Assembly: GCF_028769735.1 (NCBI RefSeq)
Contig: NC_088177.1
Span: 13,270,599 to 13,334,598 of the forward strand
Length of the DNA: 64,000 nucleotides
DNA from: Zonotrichia leucophrys gambelii
Taxonomy: Eukaryota; Chordata; Aves; Passeriformes; Passerellidae
Direction: 5' to 3'
The stretch's first letter is position 1. Every line of letters starts with the position of its first letter. The notes beneath the pieces were generated by a model. That model was given only the letters and a program-made list of their open reading frames with translations, was not told the DNA's origin and did not search any database. This document shows, one piece after another, positions 14,637-27,918 of the stretch. The translations under genes and the position numbers were made by a program.

Positions 14637-14670
<34 letters not shown>
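14528..14670. repeat. Compound (TA)n/(CA)n microsatellite
   Basis: About 143 bases of alternating purine-pyrimidine DNA: blocks of (AT)n, (AC)n and ATATTCATAT-like interruptions repeat several times. The internal TATTCATA or TATTCCTA breaks recur at roughly regular intervals, so the array is partly higher-order and not a single pure run. It is expected to be length-polymorphic. Confidence 0.95.
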
Positions 14671-17600
14671 TCAAGGATATTTTGTACAAAAATAACTGAT
14701 CCAGAAGTCATATCTGCCAAAAATCTGGATATCAAAAGTAGAATAACTTCTGATTTCAATTGCTGCTTTAGAACATTGTAGTGGGAATTTTTCAGTGGTG
14801 TATATTTCCCATCTGCTTATTGTTCCTTTGAAGGGGGCAAAAGGTTTCTTATTGTGTTTTTAATGGAATATGCATCCATACATCCTTCAGAACAAGGAAC
14901 TATAACCTTAGCCATAGCTTGATTGATGAACTCCAGGATTCATCTCTGCACACGTTTCTTGCACAGAGAAATTGGGTGCTGTGATGCTGATGTGTCCAGA
15001 CTTGAAGTCATTTGAAATTACAGATGGAATAAGCAGAAGATAATGGACTGTTGGGCTCTGTTTTATGGACTAAGCATGGAGCATCTATGAAAATCAGTCA
15101 GGAAACTCATCATTCCTTTGTACTCCTACTTTATATGTATTTTTAGTAGTAAATTTGAATTCTTTATTCTTTTTGATTTGACACCATTTCAAGATTATTT
15201 AAATATTTTCTGCTTTAACTTTTAAACTCCTTATTTTTAGCTGCATATTGACATTTTTTTTTGTTTGGAGAAATGTGTTCTTGAATGGCTGCCAATAAAA
15301 CTTTTCTCCTAGATGCCATTCTTGTCATCAGTTATTGTTCCCTCATCACCCTGGACAGAAAAATAACTGTAGTTATCCCGTCACCATTTCTGCTGGAGTT
15401 CTGGGCTACTAATAGAATGTCTTTCTTTCAAAAAATGTTCTTAATGTAGCAGATGTTTTACTTTCAGGGTGATTTCTCCCTAAGATTTTTCCCCTAGATG
15501 CTGTGTATCCTTAGGGAGCTTGTGACCTGCCTGATTTTAGTGGAGCTTCACTTTTTTTCTCTGTTCTATTGATTTAGTAATTTCAACACTTTCTTTACTT
15601 TTCTGCCTGCTTGGAGGGTTGGGGAAAGAGAGAAGAAAATGTACTGTACTCAGCCAAGTCTATTCCTTAGCATTAAAGATGTCTCTGGTAGATTCCTTTA
15701 TGCTTCCCTTGGTACAAGTTAGTTTAGGTAATGTGTGCTGCTTCTGATGTGTTTCAATTTTATATTTCTGGTCCACAGTTGAATATACCAGCAACATGAG
15801 TTGAAAGCTATGAAATATAACAAAAAATGCTGTTAATCCCGCTTTCTCCTAACTTAAACTTTTCACCAGTTTCCCATATTACTCTGGACATCCATTAATT
15901 TAAATACCTTCCATTAAAAATAATTTAAAGCTGATGGGTTTTCTTGTTCTTTACCCTTGTTATGATTCACAGCCTGCCTGTCTTCTCATGTAACCATATC
16001 CACGTAGTAAGGCAGTGGCAAAAGGTCATGTGGGTGCTTCAGTTCTTTTTACACAAGACTTGTTATTCCTCACAATCTCCTTTTTTCCCCTATAAGATTC
16101 CCTGTTGGTCATTTTGTCTCTTAGTAACTTTTATTTTGGATAGAAGGAAGAAGACAGAGCAAGATGGAGGGATTGAAATCAGTTCTGATTGCTGCTAAAG
16201 GAAAAAGGCTTTTTTTTTTTAATACTAGAATCTTTATCTGAATGTGATAAAAAATAAAGATCTTGACAGCAGTGAATGCAAGAGGGTTATGAGTAGAAGC
16301 CCCATTACAGAAATGTTAAATTGATAATATCAGAGCAAATGGAAATGTTACTCTTGCATATTTCTCAAGAATGCTGTATTTTAAAGCACTATCCATATTT
16401 TTGGGTGAAGGGGAGGTCACGTTTACATCACATGCTCCTTCCTTTGAGAAGGAAACAGCTGGGTGGATTTCCTCTCTTGTCCAGGGTCCTGAATGTCAAA
16501 TATTGTGTTTGACGCAGAATTTAGTCTTCAGATTTGGGCAGGAAATTTTTTTCTTGGCACCAGTTCATTGCTGAAGCAAGGAGATGTTTCCCCCTAAGGT
16601 TTTCCTTTTTATAGAGTAAAATATTGCTGCTATGTGACTGATACACAAAATAAATCATTCTAACGTGATACAGTTCTTCCAATTGTCTGCTGACCATGCA
16701 GGAATAATTTGTATTTTTAAGGATACTTTTCAAAACCTGGTTTAATTTTTAAACAATTTTTAATTTTTTTAAGGACAGCTCATTTGACTCCTTTCTGTAT
16801 TTGAAATAATTTATTTTAAGTCCAAGAAGTTTACATAGCCTGGTAACTTCCTGCCATGCCTTGTCTCATTCCCAAACTGGGTTTTGCTTTTTCTTTGAAA
16901 ATTGGAAATCTTAAAGGAAAAAAAAGGAAACAAGATGAGCCTGAGGCATACAATAAAACAGAAAGGAAATTTCTGAAGTAAAGCCCAAACACGAGAAGGA
17001 TCAAAATCAAGTATTTATTTCATGATGAAAGGTTGTTAAAATTGCTGGAGGGCTCTCAAAGCACAATGTACTTCTGTCAGTATTTATGTAGCTCTGGACA
17101 AGTTACAAATATTGTGGAAATGACCTAAATTGTCATTAATCTCATCAAACAGTGACACAAAAAACCCTTCCATGTTTGTAGACTTTTGGGAAAGAAACCC
17201 CCAAAGCCTGCTTCATGAGCTGAGCTTTTCCTTCGAAATAAAACAGGTACTACCAAAGAGTGCTTGAAGTGCTTTTCAGTCTTTATTATGAATTCTGGGT
17301 GCTGATGGTTGTCTGAAATACATCTCTATCTGATTTTGAGGTCATGAGAGAGGAAGTCAGTAACAAATGACTTCAATTAAAGAAAAAAAAACAACAAAGT
17401 GATCCAGCAACTGATAAAAGAAGCTCTCTGTGATATAAAAAGTCTTTGAGAGGGTGTCTGGCAGTAAATTCCCTTAAATTCAGGTGTTTCAAGGACTGTC
17501 CAAGTTTTATTCAGCAGTCTTATTCAAAAGGAAGCCGTTCATAAAACTTCAGCAGTGCCATTCTTCCTCATTCATCAAATACTTGCTGAGCTTTTCACTG

Positions 17601-18042
17601 CAAAAAGAAAAAGCTTTTGTTTTAGCTTGTATCTGAGCTCTGTGTGTTCTTCTGAATATCTGACTTGCAGAGAATCCTGAGCTTTAAAGCAGGAAATAGA
17701 GAGTTGGAAATAGAAATAACCATGATGGTAAAAACCGTCCGTGGAAACACTGCAAACATCAGGGCAGTGGGAATTCCTGGCAGCCATGGGATGTTATTTT
17801 GTGGCTCTCCTCTTCAATCCTTAGAGGCCTAGCACATGTCTTAGTTTTAAGTCTCTTGGTCCTCTTGGAGTTACACAAATTTTAAAGAGGTCTTGGTTTG
17901 CTACTGCCAGACAATGAAGTATTTTGATTATAGTGCTGCAGCTTCAGAGCTCCTAAGTGGAGAATTGTGCATACATCCTCCAATATATGACTGTACTACT
18001 GTGACTTGTAGCTGCAGCAGTCCTAAAACCAGTGGTAGAGCT

Positions 18043-18090
18043 GTAGGTTATTATATAGACTTATTTATTGTAGTTTATTATATAGACTTA
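18043..18090. repeat. 27-base tandem duplication
   Basis: The word GTAGGTTATTATATAGACTTA at 18043-18063 recurs at 18070-18090 as GTAGTTTATTATATAGACTTA, differing at one position, with a period of 27 bases. A third, degenerate TATTTATTATATG echo follows. This is a small local duplication in AT-rich DNA. Confidence 0.85.
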
Positions 18091-18784
18091 CTGTATTTAT
18101 TATATGTACCTTATTGTATAGGTATAGTATATACTAAATATAATTTAGTTACTGGGAAATTGTAGATGCTTTCCTCATCTGCTATTTTTTTGCCATTGTT
18201 TTTGATACAAATGGCTTATAAGTACTTACTAGACATCATGTATTGAGTAGTATCTATGAACTTTCTCTTTCATCCTGTTTTTTTTCATAATGAGCAGTGT
18301 TACTCTAAGCTGAGTGTGGGAATTTCAGGCCTTGGTGAGTGGGTTAGTGCCTGCCTGATGATGGTGCACAGAGGTGGTGTCTGCTAAAGTTGTGGCTTTG
18401 TTTCTTTTCTTCCAATCCTGAAGCTGTTTGTAGGCATCTGCTTCTGTTACAGAATTCCAGGCTGTTGTAGTCTAAGCTGTGCCCTGCACAGTTTCCAGCT
18501 CATGAGTTTTAATCTGTGTTTCTCTGAGAAGTTTCAATTGATCTGATGTCTAAAATGCAAGAAAATACTATTTTCTTTGTGTAAATTACTTTGAAATCAA
18601 GTATGGCTAATCCTGGGGGAGGTTTCCCTTCCTCTTTGGAATACTTGAAGAAATAACTATAAATTAACAAACCAGAAGCTCAACTCTGTCCAACTGTGCT
18701 TTGTGTGGTTTAGTGTGTGAGCAGGGGTTTAGAGCTGAGTAGTATCAGTTCCTTATCCAAATGTGGATGCTGTGTACAGCAAAT

Positions 18785-18802
18785 AACACCTCTAGAGGTG
18801 TT
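18785..18802. repeat. 18-base perfect palindrome
   Basis: AACACCTCTAGAGGTGTT equals its own reverse complement. It has no loop, so it is a two-fold symmetric site more than an RNA hairpin. The inner AGGTGT half resembles a T-box half-site (AGGTGTBA family), and the two halves face each other as in palindromic T-box sites, but the spacing and function are unproven. Confidence 0.8.
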
Positions 18803-21800
18803 GTAACAGGCCTTGTAAGCAATTACTGCAACACTTTACACTGCCTTCCCTCCCTTGCTTGTCTGCCTCCTGCTTGCAATCAAAAAGCACCCTGAAAACC
18901 GGGCTAACAGGGCTTGCTTGCTGAATATGCTATTCAATTGCTTGTTGAATAACAGGGCAAAATCAGCTGTATTAAAACTGCAGTGTTTTTTTAACATAGC
19001 AACGGCAGAGTTTTCTACACTTGCCAAAGTTTTCAGAGGTTGAAAATGTTTCTCAGTCCAGCACCAGTGTGCTGGGATGTTGTGTGATGGTGTCTCTGGG
19101 AGGACTGTGTCCTGAACACCTGCACTGCAAAGCTGCTGGAACCTGGTGGGCACCACTGCTAAATAAAGAATGGACATTTACAGGTCCAAAAAATTAACAG
19201 AAATCTGCCAACCTGTCACTACTTGTGAGTGCTCTGCTCAGACAGATGCCTGAGAGGAGGAGAGGGAGCACAGGTGGAGAAGGAACCTCTGACAGAGGGA
19301 AAATGGTAATTCAGTTTTTTTTTCCTGCATCATGTCAGCTTTGATTTCTTCTTCATCTTTGCCTACTTCCCTAAATGATCTGCCATAATTGTGCAAGTGG
19401 CCTGAATGAATGAAGGCTTTGCCTAATTAAATAGTGAGAGATTGAAATGCAGGTATAATCTGATTATCCAAGCAGAATGACAAAACAAAAATAACATGCA
19501 AGTGATTGGTGTGACCTATTGAACCCAAATTTAGCATGTTGGTTGTCTTACTCATACTGCTTTCACTAAAACTGACAGCACCTTGCATGTTTGTACAACC
19601 AGCACAAATAACTTTGTCTTATTTTTGAAAAAAGAGTCTTTGTAATGCACACCTTGATTTTAGTCATTGGTGGTTCAAAGGAGGGTGTTTGAATGAAGGT
19701 GATACAAATGGTGCTTCCTATATTTCTTGTTAATTTATGTGTAAAGAGGCAACTTAAAGTAGTTTTTGGCTGATCATATCACATTGGATGAAATGAATAT
19801 ACAAATTGATTTTGATTTCTTTATTCTTGGAGATGAATTTAGACCTGTAGTAGCTGTTGATAACAGTTCTCACTTATCAGGATTATTTATTTTTGTCTTA
19901 AGATCTGGACAAATGCAAACACAGTAAGAGACAGATGTTAAACTCATCCCTGTCATTGTAATGTTGTTAACATTGTACCAAACTGTGTTCCCTGTGTAGA
20001 TACATTCTTCAAACAAAATGCATAAGTACTGCTTCATCGTGCCCAAATCTCTTTGTTTAATGGCTGCAAAGTAACTCAGGTTGTTTTAAAGGCATTCATG
20101 GTGTAAAATGGCTACATTTTGTTGTACCAGAGTATCCACCTGGTAGGGGAACCAGTAAATCAATTTTCTGGCTGGAGATTTTCAATGCAATTTTCTCCAC
20201 ATGATCAAATTAGTAGCTGGTGAGCTTCTGCCTGAAATCTCTAATAGCACTTAGTGCATCTTCCTCTCTTTCCATCTGTCACCCTGCTTCCACAGAGTGC
20301 CAATGTGCCCATTTTCCTACCAGTCTGGTTGCCATTCCAGCTGCCATCTGCCAGCTGTTCTCTTGAAGCACATTTGGAATCATGTGGAGCCACAGTGGCT
20401 GTTTGGGTGCTGGGATCCTCACTGCAGTTACCAAGTGGTGGGTACCACTTTGGGCTGCCTTGCTCAGTGATGGAGTACTTCGAAGTCAGAAATCTGCCTA
20501 AAAGGGGCTGCTTTTGCCAAGGCAACATAATTCACATTAAAAAGGTGGTGCAGCTCTTTTCCTGATCCAGTCCAATTCCTTCATCACTTTCAGCTGCCTT
20601 TCTTTCAAGTGCCTTGGCAAGCTTTGTCTGTGGCCATGCTCAGATGCTGAGGCAGCAGGACTCAAGAGCCAGCATGTCCCAGCCTCAGATGTCATATTTA
20701 AATGTGTAAGTCAAACTTCAACCTCTGTCACTCGTATCAGGGCATTAGCTGGCTGGGTGTTCTGCAGGAAGATTAAATATTCTGAACAAAGACAAATAAT
20801 GGGGATAAAAATCTCTTTGATTTACAGATTTATAAACTTTTATCTGACAAGGTTTATTTGCATTTTCTTGTCCATTAAATAAGTTTACTTCTGATGATAG
20901 AAATAGATGTATGTTTCTAAAATCTATTCAATTAAATAATTTGATTACATTCAAGATGAGTTAACACTATATTTTTGATTTCTTTCAACAAAACCCATGT
21001 AGAGTACTGAATATGGCTGCCTAAATTGTATATTTATAAGTTTGAACTGTTTATTAACACAGAAATTAAGAAGCTTCTGATATTAATAATAAATACTTTT
21101 AAGGCAAAGTCCTCCTCATGACACTTCTGGAAATGCTTTTCATTTCCTATGCTGAGGAGGACAAAGGGAAGTTTCTAAATCCAAGTGCAGTAGCACAGAA
21201 CAACTTGTTCAATCTGTTATGGAGGTTTGAGTAAAGCAGCTCTAGCCAGCTCAGAGTCCCAGTCAATGTAATTCCGAAGGAATCATCATATTCTTCTTCC
21301 AGTCTGTCCTGTCTTTGATCCATTTTGGAGCTCTTTCTTTAAAATTTGGCAGAAGCCAGATTGATAAAGCAGGTCCAGGCACAGGCTTTGTATTCAAGCC
21401 AAATATTATCTTTGCCTATGCCAATGCAATTAGAGTAAATGAAGTGGAGCTGCAGAGACCAGATCATCAGGAGTAAATCACTGCAGATCCTTTAACCTGA
21501 GAATGCTTACAGGACTGAGCCAAGACAAGTAGAGCTTTTGGACTCTGATCATTCACTGATGTTTTAATTTTACTTGAATGCTATTTTTAAAAACAATTAA
21601 TAGCCAGTAGCACTTTGACTTTAATAGTTTCTCACTTCTCCAATATTTTTTTTCTTAATTCAAATCAGAGCTAGGATCAGAATGAGAAGATTTTTGAAAT
21701 TATTCCTTAGTAAATGGTGATAGATTCTTCCCATACAGGGTATTGACTGAATGTCTTTTTGAACAGCTAATGAAATAAAAGTATTGATTTTGTTCAGTGT

Positions 21801-23992
21801 TTTTTAGCTCTTTTAATTTTTTTTTTTTGCTTATTGTAGCCTTCTCTCTCTAAAAACTGTTGCCACAAACTTATGGGGAAAGCAAAGGTGTAAAGGTTTT
21901 TATCGTACAGTTTCTTGTATTGAATCAGATCCCTGGGGACTGGTTAAACATATAAAAGGATTAAAGTTTTTTTTTTTTTTTGAGTATATTGGTTATAAAT
22001 TAAGCTTTTATACTAAAAGAAAAATTAAAGTACATTTTAGTGTTGTCTTTGTGCATTTCCTTCTAAGCAGTAGTTGTCTCTGATCTAACATTGCATCTAA
22101 ATATCATGCGTGTTCTGTAGCTGAAAAATCACAGCTTCTTTCTGTAATTCAGAACTTCTGACTTCCCTGCTTGGGAATGCAGGGTTTATCTTTTCTGTGA
22201 TTTTTCCTATTTTAAAACAATCATTTAAAATGCATTTAATTTTCTTGCTGCTTGCTCATGTGCAAAAAAGTGGTGCTCATCCTTGTTCAGTCCAGAATGA
22301 AAAATTCCTTGATGGAATAGAATATTTTAGAATATTCTCCACCCCTCAGTTTAGTTATTGGATTCTTTTAAAAAAGTTTCTCAGATCAGAAAAGTGACAA
22401 GTTTGTCACGCAGACTTGAAATAGAACACACAATTATCCGGATTTTTTGGCTTTGTTTCCTTTGGTGTTCCATGGTATGTTTAGCAAGACTCAATCTCAG
22501 TGACTCCTTTCAAAATATCCGGTTGAAATATTTGAGTTTTTCCAGCCTCGAGTTTCCTTTTCTGCAAAACCCAACCTTTTCAGGGAAAAAAACCATCAGG
22601 AAATGGGTGTGAAACCAGGAGCAGCTTCTGTTGCTTGTGTGGAGAAACTGGAGGAATCACAGAGCTGCTGCTGCACTCAAAACATACAGTGTGATTTTCC
22701 AAAGTGTGTTTGCCTCAGCTTGTTTTCCAATAGCTGTTTTTTAGTCAAGAAGAAGACTTAATGCCACTGATATTTGAAAAAGAAGTTGCAGTTACACTTC
22801 CTTCATGGTTCTGCTCCTCAGGAGCAAAGGTTGCTCGTTAGAAAAAGGCAATATTAATTTATAGCATCAGTATTTAATTTGAGGTTTTGCTATATTTATC
22901 TATTGGATTTGTTTATAATTGAAACTCTTAAATACCTTGCAAGATAACATTCATATTCTGTGTAATATATTACAAAAAAACATGTACAGAGATGGTGATA
23001 TGATTTACATGGAATTCCAGAACAGTATTTTCTAGTCTCATGTAGCACAATAATTGAGATCTGCATCACAGACTGAGTTTATCTGTATTTAGCACTTTTG
23101 AATTTAATTTACTACAAGACTTTTTTTTTTTTTGCTGTTTTCTTTTAGAGTCTTTTACTTCTCTGCAACAGGCAAGAATTTAATCACTCATTTAGAGTAC
23201 TCTAAATCAAAGCCTGTAGTGTAGTGGTGAGGGAATTAGTGTCTCCAAGTTCCAATTTTCACCCTGTTCTCCAATCCCATTTAAAATCCTCTGTCAAGAT
23301 GTTAAAACTGAGTCCTTGATGTGGTCAGAATGTACAAGGAAGTGCGGCTGTGGAAACAAATCACACATCAAAGCTTTGGTGTTTTCACTCTGGGTGTGAA
23401 ATGTGACATGTTAACACTGCACACTTTACAAAGCTGTTATCATAAAAAACCCCAACCAAACAAAAAACCTGGAGGAAGCTTGAAGCAAATCTCTGAAAGC
23501 TCAAGGGATAAGTGTGGATTTCCATAACTGTTAAATAAATAAATAAAAAAAAGTCCTATGCATCTTCAAGAACTGCAGGTCTATCTGTTATGGGACTTGC
23601 TGCAGTTTAGATAAATTGAAAATAATCTGTGTTTTAAAGATAGAAATGATAAATTCTGTAGCGGCATTAAACAGTGACATGGCTTAGCAGAGAGTGGCCA
23701 TCCTTGGGAGGAGGAAAAACACAAACTTGTATGAAGATGAGATGACAGAGCTTGTGCTCTGTCATTCTGCTCTGGTCAGGAGGGTTGGGCACTGCCCAGT
23801 GGTTGTGGCTGTGCAGGCAGCAGCAAATGGAGCAATGGTTGGTGTAAGAAATTGCAGAAATGATCTCCTGCCAGCTGTTCTGCCAGCAGCTGTCAGAGAC
23901 ACTGCCCAAGCCTGTACACCCAGACTCTGTCCCAGCAAACCAGCAGGACTGTGTTTAAAACAAGTTTGTTTTCTGTTTTCCTCTGTCTGCAG

Positions 23993-24081
23993 GCACTGCA
24001 GGGAACTGCCATGGCTACACCAACCAGACCTTGATACCAGAATACCTTGGCATGAACAGCAAGGCTTTCCAAGTCCTCAAG
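23993..24081 (+). CDS. Candidate internal exon, gene not recognised
   Basis: The left edge has a long pyrimidine tract ending in CTGTCTGCAG and the right edge reads CAAG then GTAAGT, so both splice sites are near consensus. The 89-base interval is open in two frames. In the frame starting two bases in, the 29 codons run ACT GCA GGG AAC to GTC CTC AAG, and about two thirds end in G or C, in strong contrast to the AT-rich surroundings. The predicted peptide begins TAGNCHGYTNQT (with a possible N-glycosylation site, NQT) and ends SKAFQVLK. The exon would enter in phase 1 and leave in phase 0. I do not recognise the family. The frame starting one base in is also open, and belongs to a longer open stretch from 23694 without coding-like features. 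An 89-base exon is not a multiple of three, so if it were skipped the frame would shift. It could still be a cryptic exon. Confidence 0.42.
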
Positions 24082-24339
24082 GTAAGTGAAGTTTAAAAAT
24101 ATAATATTATATTGTACAAATAAAAAAAAAAAAATCCCTGAGCCCTCTCCTTCCCCTCAAAAAAGATCTGTTTGTAGATACTTTTCCAGTGGAAGCCAAA
24201 CTTGGTTCATGTGCTATCAGAAAAATGAAGGTAACTGTGAAGGATTTCAGTTCATGCTTTCTTGTCAGAATTAGGCAAACTGGTTTGTAAGAACCATTAT
24301 TAAATTAAATATTATGAAGTGATGTCCTTGTCATGTCAG

Positions 24340-24402
24340 GGAGGATGGAAATAGGTGGTTTAAAGGCTTGTACCAATCCAGGGCGTTCTATGATTCCCTG
24401 AG
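24340..24402 (+). mobile_element. Possible CR1 3' tail scrap
   Basis: The words GGCTTGTACCAATCCAGGGC and TTCTATGATTCCCTG resemble the end of a CR1 element, where a ...CCAACCCAGGCCATTCTATGATTC-like tail is expected. Only about 60 bases look related and they are diverged, so this is tentative. Confidence 0.4.
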
Positions 24403-26880
24403 GCAGAACAGTTCCTGCGCTTCCAAGTGAAGAGCCTTGAGTTTTGTGTCTAGTCACTCACTGCAATTGCAGTCAGTTTTTCTGTAGAGTGTTTGAAAGC
24501 AGTTAGTCTAAAACCTGCTGGCTAGCAATGATCAAAGGATGAAGTTTTTATTTCAGACTAATTAGAGACCAACCATGAACTGCTCAACTCAGTGTTAACC
24601 CTTGCAATGCTGACAGGAGCTCTTAGATCCTGTCAATAGTCAGTGTCAGCTTTGGGATATGCCATCTTTTTGGTGAAGTCTCTGGGATCATTGCATGACT
24701 AATCATGTTTGCTAAAGGTTAGCATTATGAAGTTAAAAAATGAGATGTTAGATTTCCTGGCACTTGAAATGTTCCTTGCTGTGGATCCTGTACTCCAAAC
24801 CATGTGCAGGTTCTTCTCAGGCGTGACTACACCATGGGGTTCTGATCTTACAACAAATGGGGTTGAATAGAGCAGGACCCTCCTGATTTTGCTCTAAAAA
24901 TGGATTAAAACATAAGAAGAACTAGAAAGTTGCACCTCTAGTTTGAGGTTTCTAATTGCACTAAAAATGACATTTTAGAAGGGCAGGTAATAAAATAGTA
25001 GTTCCATTTTTATGCTTCTATCTTTTTCAGCTCTTGATCTGTATTTGTGAACTTCAGCCTTTATAGTACATGTTCTACTGTGAGGTTTTCCTCAGCAGTG
25101 TGTTATCCACTGAATTTTTAAATTCTAGGTCCCCATACCCATGTCTAGTAGCTCACACTGGGGTCCATATCGATTTTTCATTGTTATGACTCAAGTTGTT
25201 TGTGTTGCTGTGGTCATTTAAAATCAGAGGTACTTCTAGTGTTGAAGGAACTGCTGTAGTGTAGAAATATTTCACTAATAAAAATCACTTGATTTATTTA
25301 ATTGAATTTCACAAAGAGCCTTAAGATGTCTTCAAATGTATTTGGGCTTTTTGCATCCAGCAGTGTGGAGCAGACAGTTGGTGTGGAGGGTTTTTGGGGT
25401 ATAAATTGACTACAATTGTCTGTAATTAATGTTCAATGCTTGCCATTTGAAGTCAAAGCAGTTTGATAGGGTGCTGGAATCACATAGTGATTTTTATTTC
25501 CTGTTTCAATGAATCTTTCTGTTAGAGTAGTCAGAGAACTTATAGAAAAGCAACTCCTCTGAGATTGTGTATTTGTATAAACATTCTGTCACGAAACTTC
25601 TTGCTGGAATATTTACGTAAAATACAATATGTGACTAAACAATTAATGTAAATACATTTAAGGATGCAGAAACATAGTCACAAACATTTATTTCCATGTT
25701 CATCTAGGTTAATTGCAAAACTGAGCTTCTTGGCTGCAAGTAAAGCATCTTTAAATTCATCTTTATGAAGAAAATAAATGCTGATCTGTTAGCCCCACTG
25801 GAAGTTTTGTCACAAACATTTGGGGGTTACTTTAGCTAATATGACATCTGTGCATGATTATGCATCCCATCACTCTTCCTGGTGCTACTCTGCTGTTTCT
25901 CTATTAGAAGTGTCAGGACAATGCTGCAAACATCATGGTTTTAATCAGCACAGACACAGTAAACAACTGTTCATTATGAAGATCAGAATAAAAAATGGCT
26001 TGAAGTCATAACTTCTAAATAAAAAGCTGATCTTGTTAGTTAAATAAAAGGTTCTCAAGATTCTCCTTATTTTAGGTATATTTTCCATCTGTCTCAGTTG
26101 ATAAGGAACTTCTGGCAGCCTAATGAATTCTTTGATCACTCTAACTACTAAACCTGCATTTTAAGTGATTTGAAATATATTCACACACATCTGTAGGAGT
26201 TTCTTCAGAGCAGCCTGTAACAGAGAAAGTTCTCAGTTTCTTTTACAGAAAGATCAAGTCAGAAAAATATAATATTTGTATTTCTGTGGAAAAGAATTAT
26301 TGAGTTGTAATGTTATTGTTGTATTAATATACGTCTTGAGCCTATTAAGTTTTAAGATCTGAAAGTTCATCTCAAATTTTGCCTTATATGAAATTTTCAT
26401 CTTGTATTCATATTATATATGTGAAATAACAGAGGGGAGCATGGGGGAATGAGGGGTAATGATGGCCAGCTTTGCTGTGTTGTCTCTTCCAGCTGGTGCT
26501 GCCTATCTGTGTGGAAATCAACAGAAATAACACAAAAGCTAGAAATTCTTGTGTAACCTGAGTAATAATCAGAACTGTAAAAATGCAGCCATGACTGCTG
26601 TCAGATGAGATGGAATCCCTGGCATTATTGACAATGCTCAGTTGTTCAGTGTTTTCTTGGGTGGTCATTGTTAAATAGCAGCATTTTCTCAGCTGCTTCA
26701 CTCCCAGAGAAGAGAGCAAAGATTTGCAGCCTTGTGGTGACACATCCTTGTTCCACTTAGCTTTGGTTGTGGTGGTCAATATGTCTGGGATCAGAAAACC
26801 ACTGAGCTCTGTAGAGAGGCTCAAGCAGTGATGCATAGCATGAGCTGTATTAGTTTGCCCTCTAAGTAAACCCTAGTAAT

Positions 26881-27136
26881 ATGATACTAATATTAGTATT
26901 TCTATATAATGATTTTTAGAATAAATTACAGATGTATTTCCATTTTCTGTATAATATTTTCTATAAAAATTTCTATTAGATATATAAAATAAAATATGTA
27001 TAAAATATAATATATATATATTTGTTATATATATAAATAATATATGTTATTTATATGTATTCTATATATATAATGTATGAAAATAGAATATATATATTTT
27101 ATACGTATAATAGAATATATATAATACATATATTTT
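26881..27136. repeat. Very AT-rich low-complexity block
   Basis: Almost entirely A and T, with many TATATA, AATATATAT and TTATATATAA words and isolated G or C bases. The period is irregular, so this is low-complexity DNA more than a clean microsatellite. Such stretches unwind easily and may act as matrix-attachment DNA, but nothing here proves that. Confidence 0.85.
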
Positions 27137-27918
27137 TGTGAGAAAGGTGGTTTTGTGTCTTGGTAATGTGTGCATTGAATTCTCAGAAGTGTCATTTCCA
27201 ACAGAGGCTACAGATGGTATAAACTGGATTTTGTGGGAGGTTCTTTTCACTTCCACCTAGGAATAAAGGCATTCACTATGGTGACTTGGATCATTTTATT
27301 CTGATTGAGGAGTCCAGAGCACTAACCTCTTGAGAGTGCCTGTGCTAGAAGGTTTAGGGTTAAATCTCCTTTTTTTGTTTTTGCCCAGTGTGGTGTTTTT
27401 TGTGAAGTAGCTGACAATTTATTATGTCAGAGAAAGGCAGGGAGAGAAGAATCTGCAGTGTGGTAGCTAAGAGATAGGAGAGATAAGGGCCTGCTGTGAA
27501 ATTATCACTAGAATGGTAGAATGGGGAAAACAGATTTAGGGTGTTTTAACCCTTTATTCTCTCTGTTATTCACTGTCTTGTGTCTCCGTGTACTTAATGA
27601 TAACAAGAGACTGATTAATTCCACATTCTTGTGTCTGACTCTCATATGGAGGCAGAATAAATATTTGCAACAAGTATTTTATGACCTTATGCCCAGTGGA
27701 ATGCCAGCAGAGAGAATATATTTAGAGGATGTGACCCTGGTTATCCTGGCATTCTCCTGGACTGTGGCTGTCTAGGGTTCAAACCTGTTCACACACTTTT
27801 TCCTCAGTACTGAATTAGTGGCTAGAACCATGAGGGTAGTTTTTCTTTGCATCAACACCACATCCTCTTTTCTTTTCTCCCTCTTTCCATTGAAACCAAC
27901 CTAATTTGTGATTTCCTT

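Larger units (their letters stand above)
14671..23992. other. Unique non-coding DNA with small repeats
   Basis: No gene is supported across about 9.3 kb. Small structures include a 27-base duplication at 18043-18090, an 18-base palindrome at 18785-18802 and a T-run at 21967-21981. Open frames at 18836-19177 (minus) and 20241-20565 (both strands) are under 115 codons, lack domains and overlap one another on opposite strands, as expected by chance in slightly GC-richer patches. Confidence 0.6.

Noticed and set aside
23694..24089. 131-codon frame running through the candidate exon
   Set aside because: It starts at a non-ATG codon and reads across the acceptor site; third positions are less coding-like than in the alternative frame of the exon.
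26408..26836. 142-codon minus-strand open frame with a true ATG
   Set aside because: No recognisable domain, no third-position bias and no supporting splice or promoter context.
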